Source: JALYQB01 sp035640155 (GTDB taxonomy: Bacteria > Actinomycetota > Actinomycetes > Mycobacteriales > Pseudonocardiaceae). From it: a stretch of DNA of 17,128 nt. Where the stretch lies: positions 1 through 17,128 of the forward strand of contig DASQWR010000201.1 of the NCBI GenBank assembly GCA_035640155.1, written 5' to 3'. The notes under the pieces are model-generated. The model did no database searches. It saw only the letters and a list, made by a program, of their open reading frames with translations, and was not told where the DNA came from. This document shows, piece by piece, positions 1-7,236 of the stretch. The number at the start of each line of letters is the position of its first letter. The first letter of the stretch is position 1. The translations under genes were made by a program, and so were the position numbers.

Positions 1-1086
1 CGCGATGCCTTGACCGCTAAGGGCTTTCGCACCCGGGCGACCGAACGCATGCCAGGCGGGCTGATCAGCATCAGCGGGCTGCACAACATCCTGCGCAACC
101 CCTACTACATGGGTGTCGTGCCCTACCGCGGCGCCTACCACGACGGCCAGCACCCGGCGCTCGTTGACCCCGAGACGTGGCTGCAAGTGCAGGCAGTCCT
201 CGCCTCGCACAACAGCGCCGGCGAGAAAGACCGCAAACACCCCCACTACCTCAAGGGCAGCATCTGGTGCGGCAAATGCGACTCACGGCTCATCTTCAGC
301 CGCAGCCGGGGCAACGGCGGCACCTACGACCACTTCTTCTGCATCGGCCGTCGGCAACGGCGCACCAGCTGCACGCGGCCAGTCGTCCATGTTGCCCAGG
401 TCGAGGCCGGTGTGGAGGACCTCTACCGTCGTTTCCAGCTCTCATCGGCGCGGGCGGAGGCCATCCGCACCAGCGTGGTCACCGAGCTGCGCAGCGAACG
501 CGACCAGGCCGCGGGTGATCAGCGGCGGGCGGCATCGCGGCTGACCACGCTGGCCCACGAGCGCAAGGCCGTCCTCCAAGCGCACTACGCCGGAGCGCTG
601 CCCCTCGACCTGCTCAAGCAAGAGATGGACCGGCTCACCCTGGAGATGGCCGAGGCGGAACGCGAGAGCAAAGCGGCGACCGAGACCGTAGACCAGCTCA
701 ACGAGACGCTCACCGCAGCACTGCGGATCGCCAGCGGCTGCCACCAGCACTACCTGGCCGCACCACCGCACATCCGCCGGCAGATGAACCAGGGCTTCTT
801 CACCAGGCTGCTCATCGCGAAGGACGGCAACGTCGAGCGCTACGAACTGACCGAACCATTCGCCACCCTGCTGCAGGGAACACCCCCGCTGTCAGCTCCA
901 TCACACACACCGGAAGCAAACCCCTCCGAGGACGAGCAGCGCTCCCACCCCCAGGCCATCCTCCGGAGCATCATCACGCAGAGCGACACAAAGAGAACCG
1001 GCGGTGACGTCTCCGTCACCGCCGGTTCGAATAACACTGACTTGGTAGCGGGGGCAGGATTCGAACCTGCGACCTCTGGGTTATGA
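1..1086 (+). CDS. Large serine recombinase, 3' part (5' end outside window)
   Basis: Site-specific DNA integrase/recombinase of the large serine family, presumably of an integrated element lying to the left. The reading frame is open from base 1 (R-D-A before the TTG at 10), so the N-terminal resolvase-type catalytic domain with its serine lies outside the window. Visible parts, numbered from the TTG at 10: the end of the recombinase domain (LRNPYYMG, about 28-34; HPALVDPETW), a zinc ribbon with Cys87, Cys90, Cys111 and Cys121, then a charged coiled coil at about 150-240. The last 20 or so residues (LVAGAGFEPATSGL tail) are not integrase-like. They are the antisense translation of the tRNA-fMet gene and its terminator, and the TGA stop overlaps the anticodon. 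Family assignment is firm. Whether the full-length protein is active cannot be judged here. Confidence 0.88.
   Translation, partial: RDALTAKGFRTRATERMPGGLISISGLHNILRNPYYMGVVPYRGAYHDGQHPALVDPETWLQVQAVLASHNSAGEKDRKHPHYLKGSIWCGKCDSRLIFSRSRGNGGTYDHFFCIGRRQRRTSCTRPVVHVAQVEAGVEDLYRRFQLSSARAEAIRTSVVTELRSERDQAAGDQRRAASRLTTLAHERKAVLQAHYAGALPLDLLKQEMDRLTLEMAEAERESKAATETVDQLNETLTAALRIASGCHQHYLAAPPHIRRQMNQGFFTRLLIAKDGNVERYELTEPFATLLQGTPPLSAPSHTPEANPSEDEQRSHPQAILRSIITQSDTKRTGGDVSVTAGSNNTDLVAGAGFEPATSGL
995..1028 (-). terminator. Terminator hairpin of the initiator tRNA gene
   Basis: Perfect 14-bp inverted repeat (GAACCGGCGGTGAC / GTCACCGCCGGTTC) around a 6-nt loop. On the minus strand it begins 15 nt after the tRNA 3' end and is followed by TCTTTGTG, a short T-rich stretch, so it fits a Rho-independent terminator for the tRNA transcript. 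It sits inside the reading frame of the convergent recombinase, so that gene's end is constrained by, or borrowed from, the tRNA locus. Confidence 0.75.
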
Positions 1087-1119
1087 GCCCAGCGAGCTAC
1101 CGAGCTGCTCCACCCCGCG
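1043..1119 (-). tRNA. Initiator tRNA-fMet (anticodon CAT)
   Basis: A 77-nt cloverleaf can be folded by eye on the minus strand. The acceptor stem runs CGCGGGG to CCCCGCT, followed by A and an encoded CCA. The anticodon stem is CTGGG/CCCAG with loop CTCATAA, and the T stem is GCAGG/CCTGC with TTCGAAT. Two features mark it as the initiator and not an elongator tRNA-Met: three consecutive G:C pairs next to the anticodon loop, and an unpaired first acceptor position (C1 facing U72). The anticodon is the complement of 1083-1085. tRNA genes are common integration targets, and a recombinase reading into this gene from the left suggests it is, or overlaps, the attachment site of the left-hand element. 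Confidence 0.96.
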
Positions 1120-1129
1120 TTGCGAGACC

Positions 1130-1159
1130 AGTTTACGTGCGGCTGCCTACCAGGGGCAA
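1130..1159 (-). promoter_or_regulatory. Promoter of the tRNA-fMet gene
   Basis: On the minus strand there is TTGCCC (1159-1154), an 18-nt spacer, and TAAACT (1135-1130). The -10 box ends 10 nt before the tRNA 5' end. Each box matches the housekeeping sigma consensus at four of six positions. Spacing and placement are right for a short precursor leader. Confidence 0.6.
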
Positions 1160-1191
1160 ATCGGGCTCGGCGCAGCCATGTGAGGTGCCGC

Positions 1192-4122
1192 TCACCCCCC
1201 CGGACCGGCTGGGGCAGCGGCCCCGTCCGCTGCCCCCTGCGCTTCCTGGTAGCGCTGCGCGGCCGCGTCGAGGGCTGCCAGCGCTTCACCTTGTGCCGCG
1301 AAGTCACCCGCCGACTGGGCGGAGCGCAGTTGCTGCAGCGCGGCGCTGATGTCCGCCACCGCCTGCGCCATGTCCGGCGTCGAGGGTGTCGCCGGTGCGG
1401 CGGGCACGGGGCCTGGCGTGTCTGGCGCGTCGGGCGGGGGCTGCGCCTGGTCATCCGGCTGGACCGCGGCGGCTCCCACACCGGGAAGCACCTCGTCCAA
1501 CGCCTGAGCCAGCGTCGGTGCGTACCCGAGCCGGTCGCCGTAGAACACCAGCACGCGGTTCAGCTGCGGAAACGATGTGTCCGTTGCGGACCGTTCGACA
1601 TAGACCGGCTCCACGTAGAGCAGGCCACTGCCGGCGACCGGCAGGGTGAGCAGGTTGCCCAGCCGGACGTCGGTCTGGCTCTGCCGCAGCAGGTTCAGCT
1701 CCCGGCTGACCTCGGCAGAGGAGTCGAACCGGGTCTGGACCTGTTGTGGGCCCAGGGTCTGCGACTCGGTGGGCAACTCCAACACCCGGATGTTGCCGTA
1801 GTTGTCCGGGTCGGAGCTCACGGAGACGTACGCGGAGAGGAACTGCCGCCGCAGGCTCACCAGTGCGCTCGTCAACTGGAACTCCGCGGGGCCCGTCGCG
1901 CCCGGGGGGCCGGCGAGGATGTAGTACGGCGGCTGGTCGATCGCGCTCTGGTTCTCCGTGGGATCACTCGGCACGTCCCAGAAGTTGTTCTGGCTGTAGA
2001 AGACCGCCGGGTCGTCCACGTGGTAGCGGGTCAGCATTTGGCGCTGCACCTTGAACAGGTCCTCCGGGTAGCGGAAGTGCGCCCGCAGCGAGTCGCTGAT
2101 CTCGCTGGCCGGGGTGACGGACCCGGGGAAGACGTTCATCCAGGCTCGCAGCACCGGATCGGACTCGTCGACCGCGTAGAGGGTGACGGTGCCGTCGTAG
2201 GCGTCGACGGTGGCCTTGACCGAGTTCCGGATGTAGCTGATCTTCTCGTCGGGCAGCCGCTGCACACCGGACAGGGTGTCCTGGGTGGCCTCCCCCAGCA
2301 CCGTCTGCTGCGCGTAGGGGTAGTTCTCCAGCGTGGTGTAGGCGTCGATGATCCACTTGATCTGCCCGTCCACCACGGCCGGGTAGGGGTCCCCGTCCGG
2401 GGTCAGCCAGGGCGCGACCTTCTCCACTCGCTCCCGCGGGTTCTGGTTGTAGATGATCTTCGACTCGGAGCCGATTGCCTGGTTGAAGAGCAGGTTCCGC
2501 TCACCGTGGTGGGCCGCGAACACCAGCCGCTGGAAGAAGCCGCCCATCGGCACGCCCCCCATGCCGGTGTAGGTGAAGTTCTGCCCGTCGCTGTCGTACT
2601 CCCGCGGGGCGGCACCGGGCTCACCGCCGACGACGACGTAGTCCTCGATCAGCTCGCCGAAGTAGATCCTCGGCTGGCCGACGGGTATGTCACCCTCGGT
2701 GGTGGTGTCGCTGACGGTGAAGAGCGGGTAGCCGCCGTCACCGCTGTTGGGGTCCTGCAACGCCGAGTCGACCTGGTTCGCCGGGGCGGCGACGAAGCCG
2801 TTGCCGTGGGTGTAGCGCAGGTGCTGGTTGATCCAGGTGCGCTGGTTCTCCGCCAGCGAGTCCGATTCCAGCTCCCGGACCGCGACCACGTAGTCCTGCA
2901 GCTCGCCGTCCACGGTGTAGCGGTCGACGTCCAGCTTCTCCGGGAACCCGAAGAAGTTCTCCCGCTGCTGAAGCTGGGTGAACGTCTGCTCGAGGATGTT
3001 CGGGTCGAGCAGCCGGATGTTGGAGATCGTCGCGGTGTCGGCGCGGACCTGCGCCGGGATGGCCTCGGCCCGTGCGGTGTAGTCGATGTACTCGACCTGC
3101 TGGTCGGTGATCCCGTACGCCTGCCGGGTGGCATCGATGTTGCGTGCGATCGACGGCGCCTCCCGCTCGTTCGCATTGGGGCGCACCGAGAACTGCTCCA
3201 GGACCGCTGGCCACGCCGCCCCCACGAGGATGCTGGAGAGCACCAGAAGCACCGTCGCGATGGCCGGGAGCTGCAGGTTGCGCAGCACGGCACCCGCGAA
3301 GAACGCCACGGCGCAGATCATCGCGATGATCAACAGGATCACCTTGGCGGGCATCACCGCGTTGAGGTCTGTGTACGTGGCCCCGGTGAACAGCGGCATC
3401 GCGCGTTCGGAGAACAGCAACTGGTAGCGGTCGAGGTAGTAGTCGATCGCCTTGAGCAGGATGAACACCCCGGCGAGCACGGCGAGCTGCACCCGCGCCG
3501 GCCCCGAAAGACTGCCACCTCGTCCGGCCAGCCGTAGCCCACCGAAGATGTAGTGGGTGACCAGCGCACCGAGGAACGAGAGCACGATCGCCACGAAGGC
3601 CCACGACAGCAGCGCCTGGTAGAAGGGCAGCTCGAAGGCGTAGAACCCGACGTCGAGCCCGAACTCGGGGTCCTGGCTGCCGAAGCTGGTGCCGTTGAGG
3701 AACAGCTGGACGGTCTGCCAGTCCGACTGCGCCGACAGGCCCGCGACCAGCCCCACCGCCACCGGCGCCCCGATGCCGACCAGCCGCAGCCGCTGCACGA
3801 TCCCGGTGCGGTACCGCGCGATCGGGTCCTCGGGGCCGGCCACCGGCACGAACACCGGCCGGGTGCGGTAGGCGATGGTCAGGTTGAGCGCGAGCAGTCC
3901 GCCGACGAGCAGGCCCACCACCAGGAGCTGGACGAACCGGGTGACCAGCACCGTGGTGAACACCTGCCGGAACCCCACCTCGCCGAACCACAACCAGTCC
4001 ACGTAGGTGTTGACGAGCCGGGAGCCGGTGATCAGCAACGCCAGCGCCGCGACGCCGAGGGCGACCAGGATCCGGCCACGCCGGGAGAGGGTGGGCACTC
4101 CGACCGAGGGCCGATTGGCCAC
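1192..4122 (-). CDS. UPF0182 family membrane protein
   Basis: A 976-aa protein of the UPF0182/COG1615 family (Rv0064 and Rv3193c in M. tuberculosis, from memory). Function is unknown. The first 310 residues hold about seven membrane segments, near 18-36, 58-85, 110-128, 163-187, 205-225, 254-278 and 282-302. They are followed by a large domain of some 550 residues with no hydrophobic segments, probably extracytoplasmic, and an acidic, Pro/Ala-rich tail from about 890 on, which is typical for the family. The start is GTG at 4122 with GGAG eight bases upstream; no other candidate precedes the first membrane segment as well. The gene lies downstream of the PDZ/Lon-like protease on the same strand, separated by 140 bp (4123-4262), so it may have its own promoter, though I see no convincing -35/-10 pair there. 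Length and composition look intact. Confidence 0.93.
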   Translation of the reverse strand: MANRPSVGVPTLSRRGRILVALGVAALALLITGSRLVNTYVDWLWFGEVGFRQVFTTVLVTRFVQLLVVGLLVGGLLALNLTIAYRTRPVFVPVAGPEDPIARYRTGIVQRLRLVGIGAPVAVGLVAGLSAQSDWQTVQLFLNGTSFGSQDPEFGLDVGFYAFELPFYQALLSWAFVAIVLSFLGALVTHYIFGGLRLAGRGGSLSGPARVQLAVLAGVFILLKAIDYYLDRYQLLFSERAMPLFTGATYTDLNAVMPAKVILLIIAMICAVAFFAGAVLRNLQLPAIATVLLVLSSILVGAAWPAVLEQFSVRPNANEREAPSIARNIDATRQAYGITDQQVEYIDYTARAEAIPAQVRADTATISNIRLLDPNILEQTFTQLQQRENFFGFPEKLDVDRYTVDGELQDYVVAVRELESDSLAENQRTWINQHLRYTHGNGFVAAPANQVDSALQDPNSGDGGYPLFTVSDTTTEGDIPVGQPRIYFGELIEDYVVVGGEPGAAPREYDSDGQNFTYTGMGGVPMGGFFQRLVFAAHHGERNLLFNQAIGSESKIIYNQNPRERVEKVAPWLTPDGDPYPAVVDGQIKWIIDAYTTLENYPYAQQTVLGEATQDTLSGVQRLPDEKISYIRNSVKATVDAYDGTVTLYAVDESDPVLRAWMNVFPGSVTPASEISDSLRAHFRYPEDLFKVQRQMLTRYHVDDPAVFYSQNNFWDVPSDPTENQSAIDQPPYYILAGPPGATGPAEFQLTSALVSLRRQFLSAYVSVSSDPDNYGNIRVLELPTESQTLGPQQVQTRFDSSAEVSRELNLLRQSQTDVRLGNLLTLPVAGSGLLYVEPVYVERSATDTSFPQLNRVLVFYGDRLGYAPTLAQALDEVLPGVGAAAVQPDDQAQPPPDAPDTPGPVPAAPATPSTPDMAQAVADISAALQQLRSAQSAGDFAAQGEALAALDAAAQRYQEAQGAADGAAAPAGPGG

Positions 4123-4262
4123 GGAACACGCTCCAAGAAGACGGTGGTGCAGGCGCAGGTTTTCGGGAAGTCAGGACGAGCCTGTGTATCCAACTGTACG
4201 GAGGGCCTTCGAGTTCCGGGGGCACGGTGACCCGGGATGCCGACCTGTCCGCTGCTGCCCGA

Positions 4263-5285
4263 TCAGCCGCAACCCGCCGGCTCGGCGCCGGCCTGCAACG
4301 CGGTGAGCCCGCGTACCGCGTCGTCCAGGTTGGCGATCTTGATGAGGCGGAGACCCTCGGGCGCGTTCCCGGCAGCCTCGGCGCAGTTCTCCGCGGGAAC
4401 CAGGAAGACCGCAGCACCCGCCTCCCTGGCCTTGAGCATCTTGAACGGAATTCCGCCGATGGGCTGAACCTCACCTGTCGACGTGATCTGACCCGTCCCC
4501 GCCACGAACCGGCCACCGGTCAACGGGCCCGGGGTCAGCTTGTCCACGATGGCCATCGCGAAGATCAAGCCTGCGGAGGGCCCGCCGACGTCAGCCAGAC
4601 TGATCTTGATCTCGAAGTCGACATCGGGACGGTCGGTGAGGGTGATCCCGAGATACCCACGACCCGGATCCGGGCCTGGGCCAAGCGTGACGGTGGCCAC
4701 CTCCTCCGGTGAGCTCCCCCGGCGGTAGGTCACGTCGACGCGCTCGCCGGGGGCGCGACCGGACAGCGCGTCGAGCGCCTCTCGCGTGCTGCCGACTGCG
4801 CGCTCGTCGATCTGGACCAGCTCGTCGCCCGGCTGCAGGGACCTCCGGGTTGCCCCGTCTTCGGCGACGGTCTCCACCACCGGGCTCGGGTAGCCGAGGT
4901 AGCGCAGCGCGGCGGTCTCGGCCAAGGTCTCCGAGTCCTCGAACAGCGCCGCGTTGCGCTGCTTCACCTCCTCGGCGGTCTGGTCCGGCGGAAAGATCTC
5001 CTCGCGGGGCACCAGCGCGTTGCGCCCGGAGAGCCAGAACCCCATAGCCCTGAAGAGCGTGACGCCGTCCAGCACCGACACGGTGGTCATGTTGAGCTGG
5101 CCGGTGGTCGGGTAGGTCCGCTCGCCCTCGATCTTCACCACAGGCGTGCCGTTGACCCGTCCCAGGGTGTCGAACGTGGGGCCGGGACCGAGCGCCACGT
5201 AGGGCACCGTGGCCACCCCGCCGAGCACGCCGAACAGCGTCGCGAAGGTGACGCTGACCACCAGGGTCTGGGTTCGGCGACTCAC
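4263..5285 (-). CDS. PDZ and Lon-type (S16) serine protease, membrane-anchored
   Basis: A 340-aa protein of the YlbL/Rv3194c type. Residues 7-31 form a signal anchor, so the rest should face outside. A PDZ-like segment covers about 118-205 (SLQPGDELVQIDERAVGS is the carboxylate-binding-loop region). The C-terminal third is a Lon proteolytic domain: GGPSAGL holds the likely nucleophile Ser237, and GGIPFKMLKA supplies the candidate general base Lys282, together the S16 Ser-Lys dyad. There is no ATPase domain, so it is not a classical Lon. Substrates are unknown. The start is GTG at 5285. No Shine-Dalgarno is visible, but TACGCT (5297-5292) lies 6 nt upstream and suggests a leaderless transcript. 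It diverges from the Zincin_2 gene and precedes the UPF0182 gene on the same strand. Confidence 0.93.
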   Translation of the reverse strand: MSRRTQTLVVSVTFATLFGVLGGVATVPYVALGPGPTFDTLGRVNGTPVVKIEGERTYPTTGQLNMTTVSVLDGVTLFRAMGFWLSGRNALVPREEIFPPDQTAEEVKQRNAALFEDSETLAETAALRYLGYPSPVVETVAEDGATRRSLQPGDELVQIDERAVGSTREALDALSGRAPGERVDVTYRRGSSPEEVATVTLGPGPDPGRGYLGITLTDRPDVDFEIKISLADVGGPSAGLIFAMAIVDKLTPGPLTGGRFVAGTGQITSTGEVQPIGGIPFKMLKAREAGAAVFLVPAENCAEAAGNAPEGLRLIKIANLDDAVRGLTALQAGAEPAGCG

Positions 5286-5327
5286 GCCCGAAGCGTACGG
5301 GCTGCTGATCCGCGTACCGTTGTAACC
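5286..5327. promoter_or_regulatory. Compact divergent promoter region, probably leaderless both ways
   Basis: Only 42 bp separate the two divergent start codons. The plus strand has TACCGT (5315-5320) 7 nt before ATG 5328. The minus strand has TACGCT (5297-5292) 6 nt before GTG 5285. Both fit the TANNNT -10 motif of actinobacterial leaderless promoters. The two boxes are 17 bp apart, so each occupies the -35 position of the other. Near-identical GCGTACG/GCGTACC words lie at 5293 and 5312. Inference from spacing and motif; no mapped transcript is available. Confidence 0.5.
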
Positions 5328-6749
5328 ATGTCAGACCTACCGTTCGGTTTCGGCTCCCGCGACCCGGGAGAGGGTGACGACCGTCCCGGCGCCGGCGGCC
5401 CCGGCAACCCCTTCGGCGCGCTGGGCGGTGCGCCGGGCGGTTTCGACGTCAGCCAGCTCGGGCAGATGCTCACCCAGCTCGGGCAGATGCTGAGCCAGGC
5501 CTCCTCCGGTGGTGGCGGACCCGTCAACTACGACCTCGCGAAGCAAGTCGCGCTGCAGAACCTGTCCACCCGCGGGTTGCCCTCAGCAGAGCAGGCCAGC
5601 GCCGTGGCCGACGCGGTGCGGCTGGCCGAGCTCTGGCTCGATCCCGTCACCGCGCTGCCCGCCGGGGTGAGCGACACCGCGACCTGGGCTCCCCGGGACT
5701 GGGTGGAGCACACCCTGCCCACCTGGCGGCGGCTGTGCGACCCGGTGGCCCGCCGGGTGGCCGAGTCGTGGGTCGAAGCGCTGCCTGCCGAGGCACGGCA
5801 GGCCGCCGGTCCGGTGCTCGCGATGCTCGAACAGATGGGCGGGCTCGCCTTCGGTTCGCAGCTCGGGGGGGCCCTCGCGCAGCTCGGCGGCGAGGTGCTC
5901 ACGTCCACCGACATCGGGCTGCCGCTGGGGCCCGCGGGCAACGCCGCGCTGCTGCCGGCGAACGTCACGCAGTTCGCGACCGGCCTGGGTCGGCCCGCAT
6001 CCGAGGTGACCGTCTTCCTGGCGGTCCGGGAGGCCGCCCACCACCGGCTCTTCGTGCACGTGCCATGGTTGCACCAGCGGCTGCTCGGCGCCGTGGAGGA
6101 GTTCGCGCAGGGCATCCGGGTGGACGCGTCGGCGCTGGAGGAGCTCGCCCGCGAGGTTGACCCGGCCGACCCGGAGAGCGTGGAGCGGCTGATGCGTTCC
6201 GGTGCGCCCAAGCCGACGACCAGCCCGGAGCAGCAGGCCGCGCTCTCCCGCCTGGAGGCGCTGCTCGCGCTGGTCGAGGGCTGGGTGGACGTGGTGGTCG
6301 CGGACGCGGTGGGCGACCGGCTGCCCGGGGCGGACGCGCTGCGCGAGACGCTGCGTCGCCGGCGTGGCTCGGGTGGCCCGGCCGAGCAGACCTTCGCCAC
6401 CCTGGTCGGCATGGAGCTGCGTCCTCGCAAGCTGCGCGCCGCCTCGGAGCTGTGGCGGGAGCTGACTGTCGCCCGCGGTGTCCAGGGCCGGGACGCGGTG
6501 TGGAATCACCCGGACCTGGTCCCCACCGCGGAGGACCTGGACGACGCGCACGGTTTCGTGCACCGGGCGACGGCGGCCTCGGACCTCGACGACCCCATCG
6601 CGGCGCTGGAGCGCTCCGCGGACACCGCGCCCCGCGAGCAGGACCCCGGCCGGCCTCCCCAGGAAACGTCCCGGGAAACCTCCAGGGAAGCTCCACAGGA
6701 AACGGACCAGCCCCCGCACCAGAACGACCCGGAGGGCGACGGCTCCTGA
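5328..6749 (+). CDS. Zincin_2 (DUF2342) family putative metalloprotease
   Basis: A 473-aa protein of the Zincin_2/DUF2342 family (Rv3195-type; relatives are annotated as putative hydrolases linked to coenzyme F420 biosynthesis). The N-terminus (1-65) is Gly/Pro-rich and contains a doubled heptapeptide (QLGQMLT, QLGQMLS). The conserved core starts near NYDLAKQVAL (67). The family's putative metal site is EAAHHR at 235-240 followed by LFVHVPWL; Glu235, His238, His239 and His244 are the visible candidate ligands. There is no standard HExxH, so peptidase activity remains a structural inference for the family. The C-terminal 60 residues are low-complexity (repeated ET/SRE). The ATG at 5328 lacks a ribosome-binding site and probably heads a leaderless mRNA. 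It is the first plus-strand gene of the conserved block. Confidence 0.9.
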   Translation: MSDLPFGFGSRDPGEGDDRPGAGGPGNPFGALGGAPGGFDVSQLGQMLTQLGQMLSQASSGGGGPVNYDLAKQVALQNLSTRGLPSAEQASAVADAVRLAELWLDPVTALPAGVSDTATWAPRDWVEHTLPTWRRLCDPVARRVAESWVEALPAEARQAAGPVLAMLEQMGGLAFGSQLGGALAQLGGEVLTSTDIGLPLGPAGNAALLPANVTQFATGLGRPASEVTVFLAVREAAHHRLFVHVPWLHQRLLGAVEEFAQGIRVDASALEELAREVDPADPESVERLMRSGAPKPTTSPEQQAALSRLEALLALVEGWVDVVVADAVGDRLPGADALRETLRRRRGSGGPAEQTFATLVGMELRPRKLRAASELWRELTVARGVQGRDAVWNHPDLVPTAEDLDDAHGFVHRATAASDLDDPIAALERSADTAPREQDPGRPPQETSRETSREAPQETDQPPHQNDPEGDGS

Positions 6750-6821
6750 CGGGCGCGCTGGCCGCACCGGGAGGGGGATGCACGCATGCGCATCACCCGA
6801 ACGGTAGCGTGACCGGCCAGC

Positions 6822-6849
6822 CCGCCCGCTCCGGTTCCGGAGCGGGCGG
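6822..6849. promoter_or_regulatory. Strong palindrome upstream of the zinc-ribbon gene
   Basis: Perfect inverted repeat with 13-bp arms (left arm CCGCCCGCTCCGG) around TT, ending 24 nt before ATG 6874. It lies in the 124-bp gap after the Zincin_2 gene. It could be a Rho-independent-like terminator for that gene, but no T-run follows in either direction. It could also be an operator or a leader hairpin close to the GAGGAGGG ribosome-binding site. Confidence 0.45.
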
Positions 6850-6873
6850 AGCCCGATCCAGCGAGGAGGGCCG

Positions 6874-7023
6874 ATGGCCGAGACGTACAACGGGTACTGC
6901 GTGAAGTGCAAGGAGAAGCGGGACTTCGACGGCGAGGTCCACGAGAGCAACGGCCGGCGGATGGCGAAGGGCACCTGCCCGACCTGCGGCACCAAGATGA
7001 ACCGGATTCTCGGAAAGGCCTGA
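6874..7023 (+). CDS. DUF5679-type small zinc-ribbon protein
   Basis: A 49-aa protein, MAETYNGYCVKCKEKRDF at its start, with two CxxC knuckles (Cys9/Cys12 and Cys35/Cys38) that should bind one zinc ion. This matches the small DUF5679 family widespread in Actinobacteria. Its function is unknown; basic residues between the knuckles would allow nucleic-acid or protein binding. The start ATG is preceded by GAGGAGGG at a short spacing, a much stronger ribosome-binding site than those of its neighbours, which suggests high translation. It stands alone between 124 bp and 213 bp of non-coding DNA, so it is probably its own transcription unit or the last gene after Zincin_2. Short length makes it easy to miss, but codon use, ribosome-binding site and cysteine pattern all support it. 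Confidence 0.92.
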   Translation: MAETYNGYCVKCKEKRDFDGEVHESNGRRMAKGTCPTCGTKMNRILGKA

Positions 7024-7114
7024 TCCGCAGTAGACCCGCTCGGGGCGCCGGCCACTCCCAGCCCGGGACGCCGTGCACCCCGGGCGGGTGCTGTCAAGCC
7101 TGCGCGCCAACTCT

Positions 7115-7196
7115 GTGGATGGCGCCGGTGGGATGACGCCAGTGGGATGGCGCCCTGTGGATGATGAGGGTGCCCTGCCGGTGCCCCTGTGGACAG
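7115..7196 (+). repeat. Four 14-bp degenerate tandem repeats with DnaA-box-like words
   Basis: Four head-to-tail 14-mers run from 7117 to 7172: GGATGGCGCCGGTG, GGATGACGCCAGTG, GGATGGCGCCCTGT and GGATGATGAGGGTG. TGTGGA words at 7115, 7157 and 7188 read on the minus strand as CCATCCACA, TCATCCACA and CTGTCCACA. The last two each differ by one base from DnaA boxes (TTATCCACA or the high-GC TTGTCCACA). The array fills part of the 213-bp non-coding gap before the E1-like gene. Function is not established. Confidence 0.55.
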
Positions 7197-7236
7197 CCGG
7201 TTGGCTGACGCGGCCGCATACGGCACCGTGGGCGAC

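Noticed and set aside
1120..3537. 805-aa open frame opposite the UPF0182 gene
   Set aside because: Antisense shadow typical of high-GC DNA. The composition is Arg/Val/Gly-rich with no domain, and the opposite strand is a clear conserved protein.
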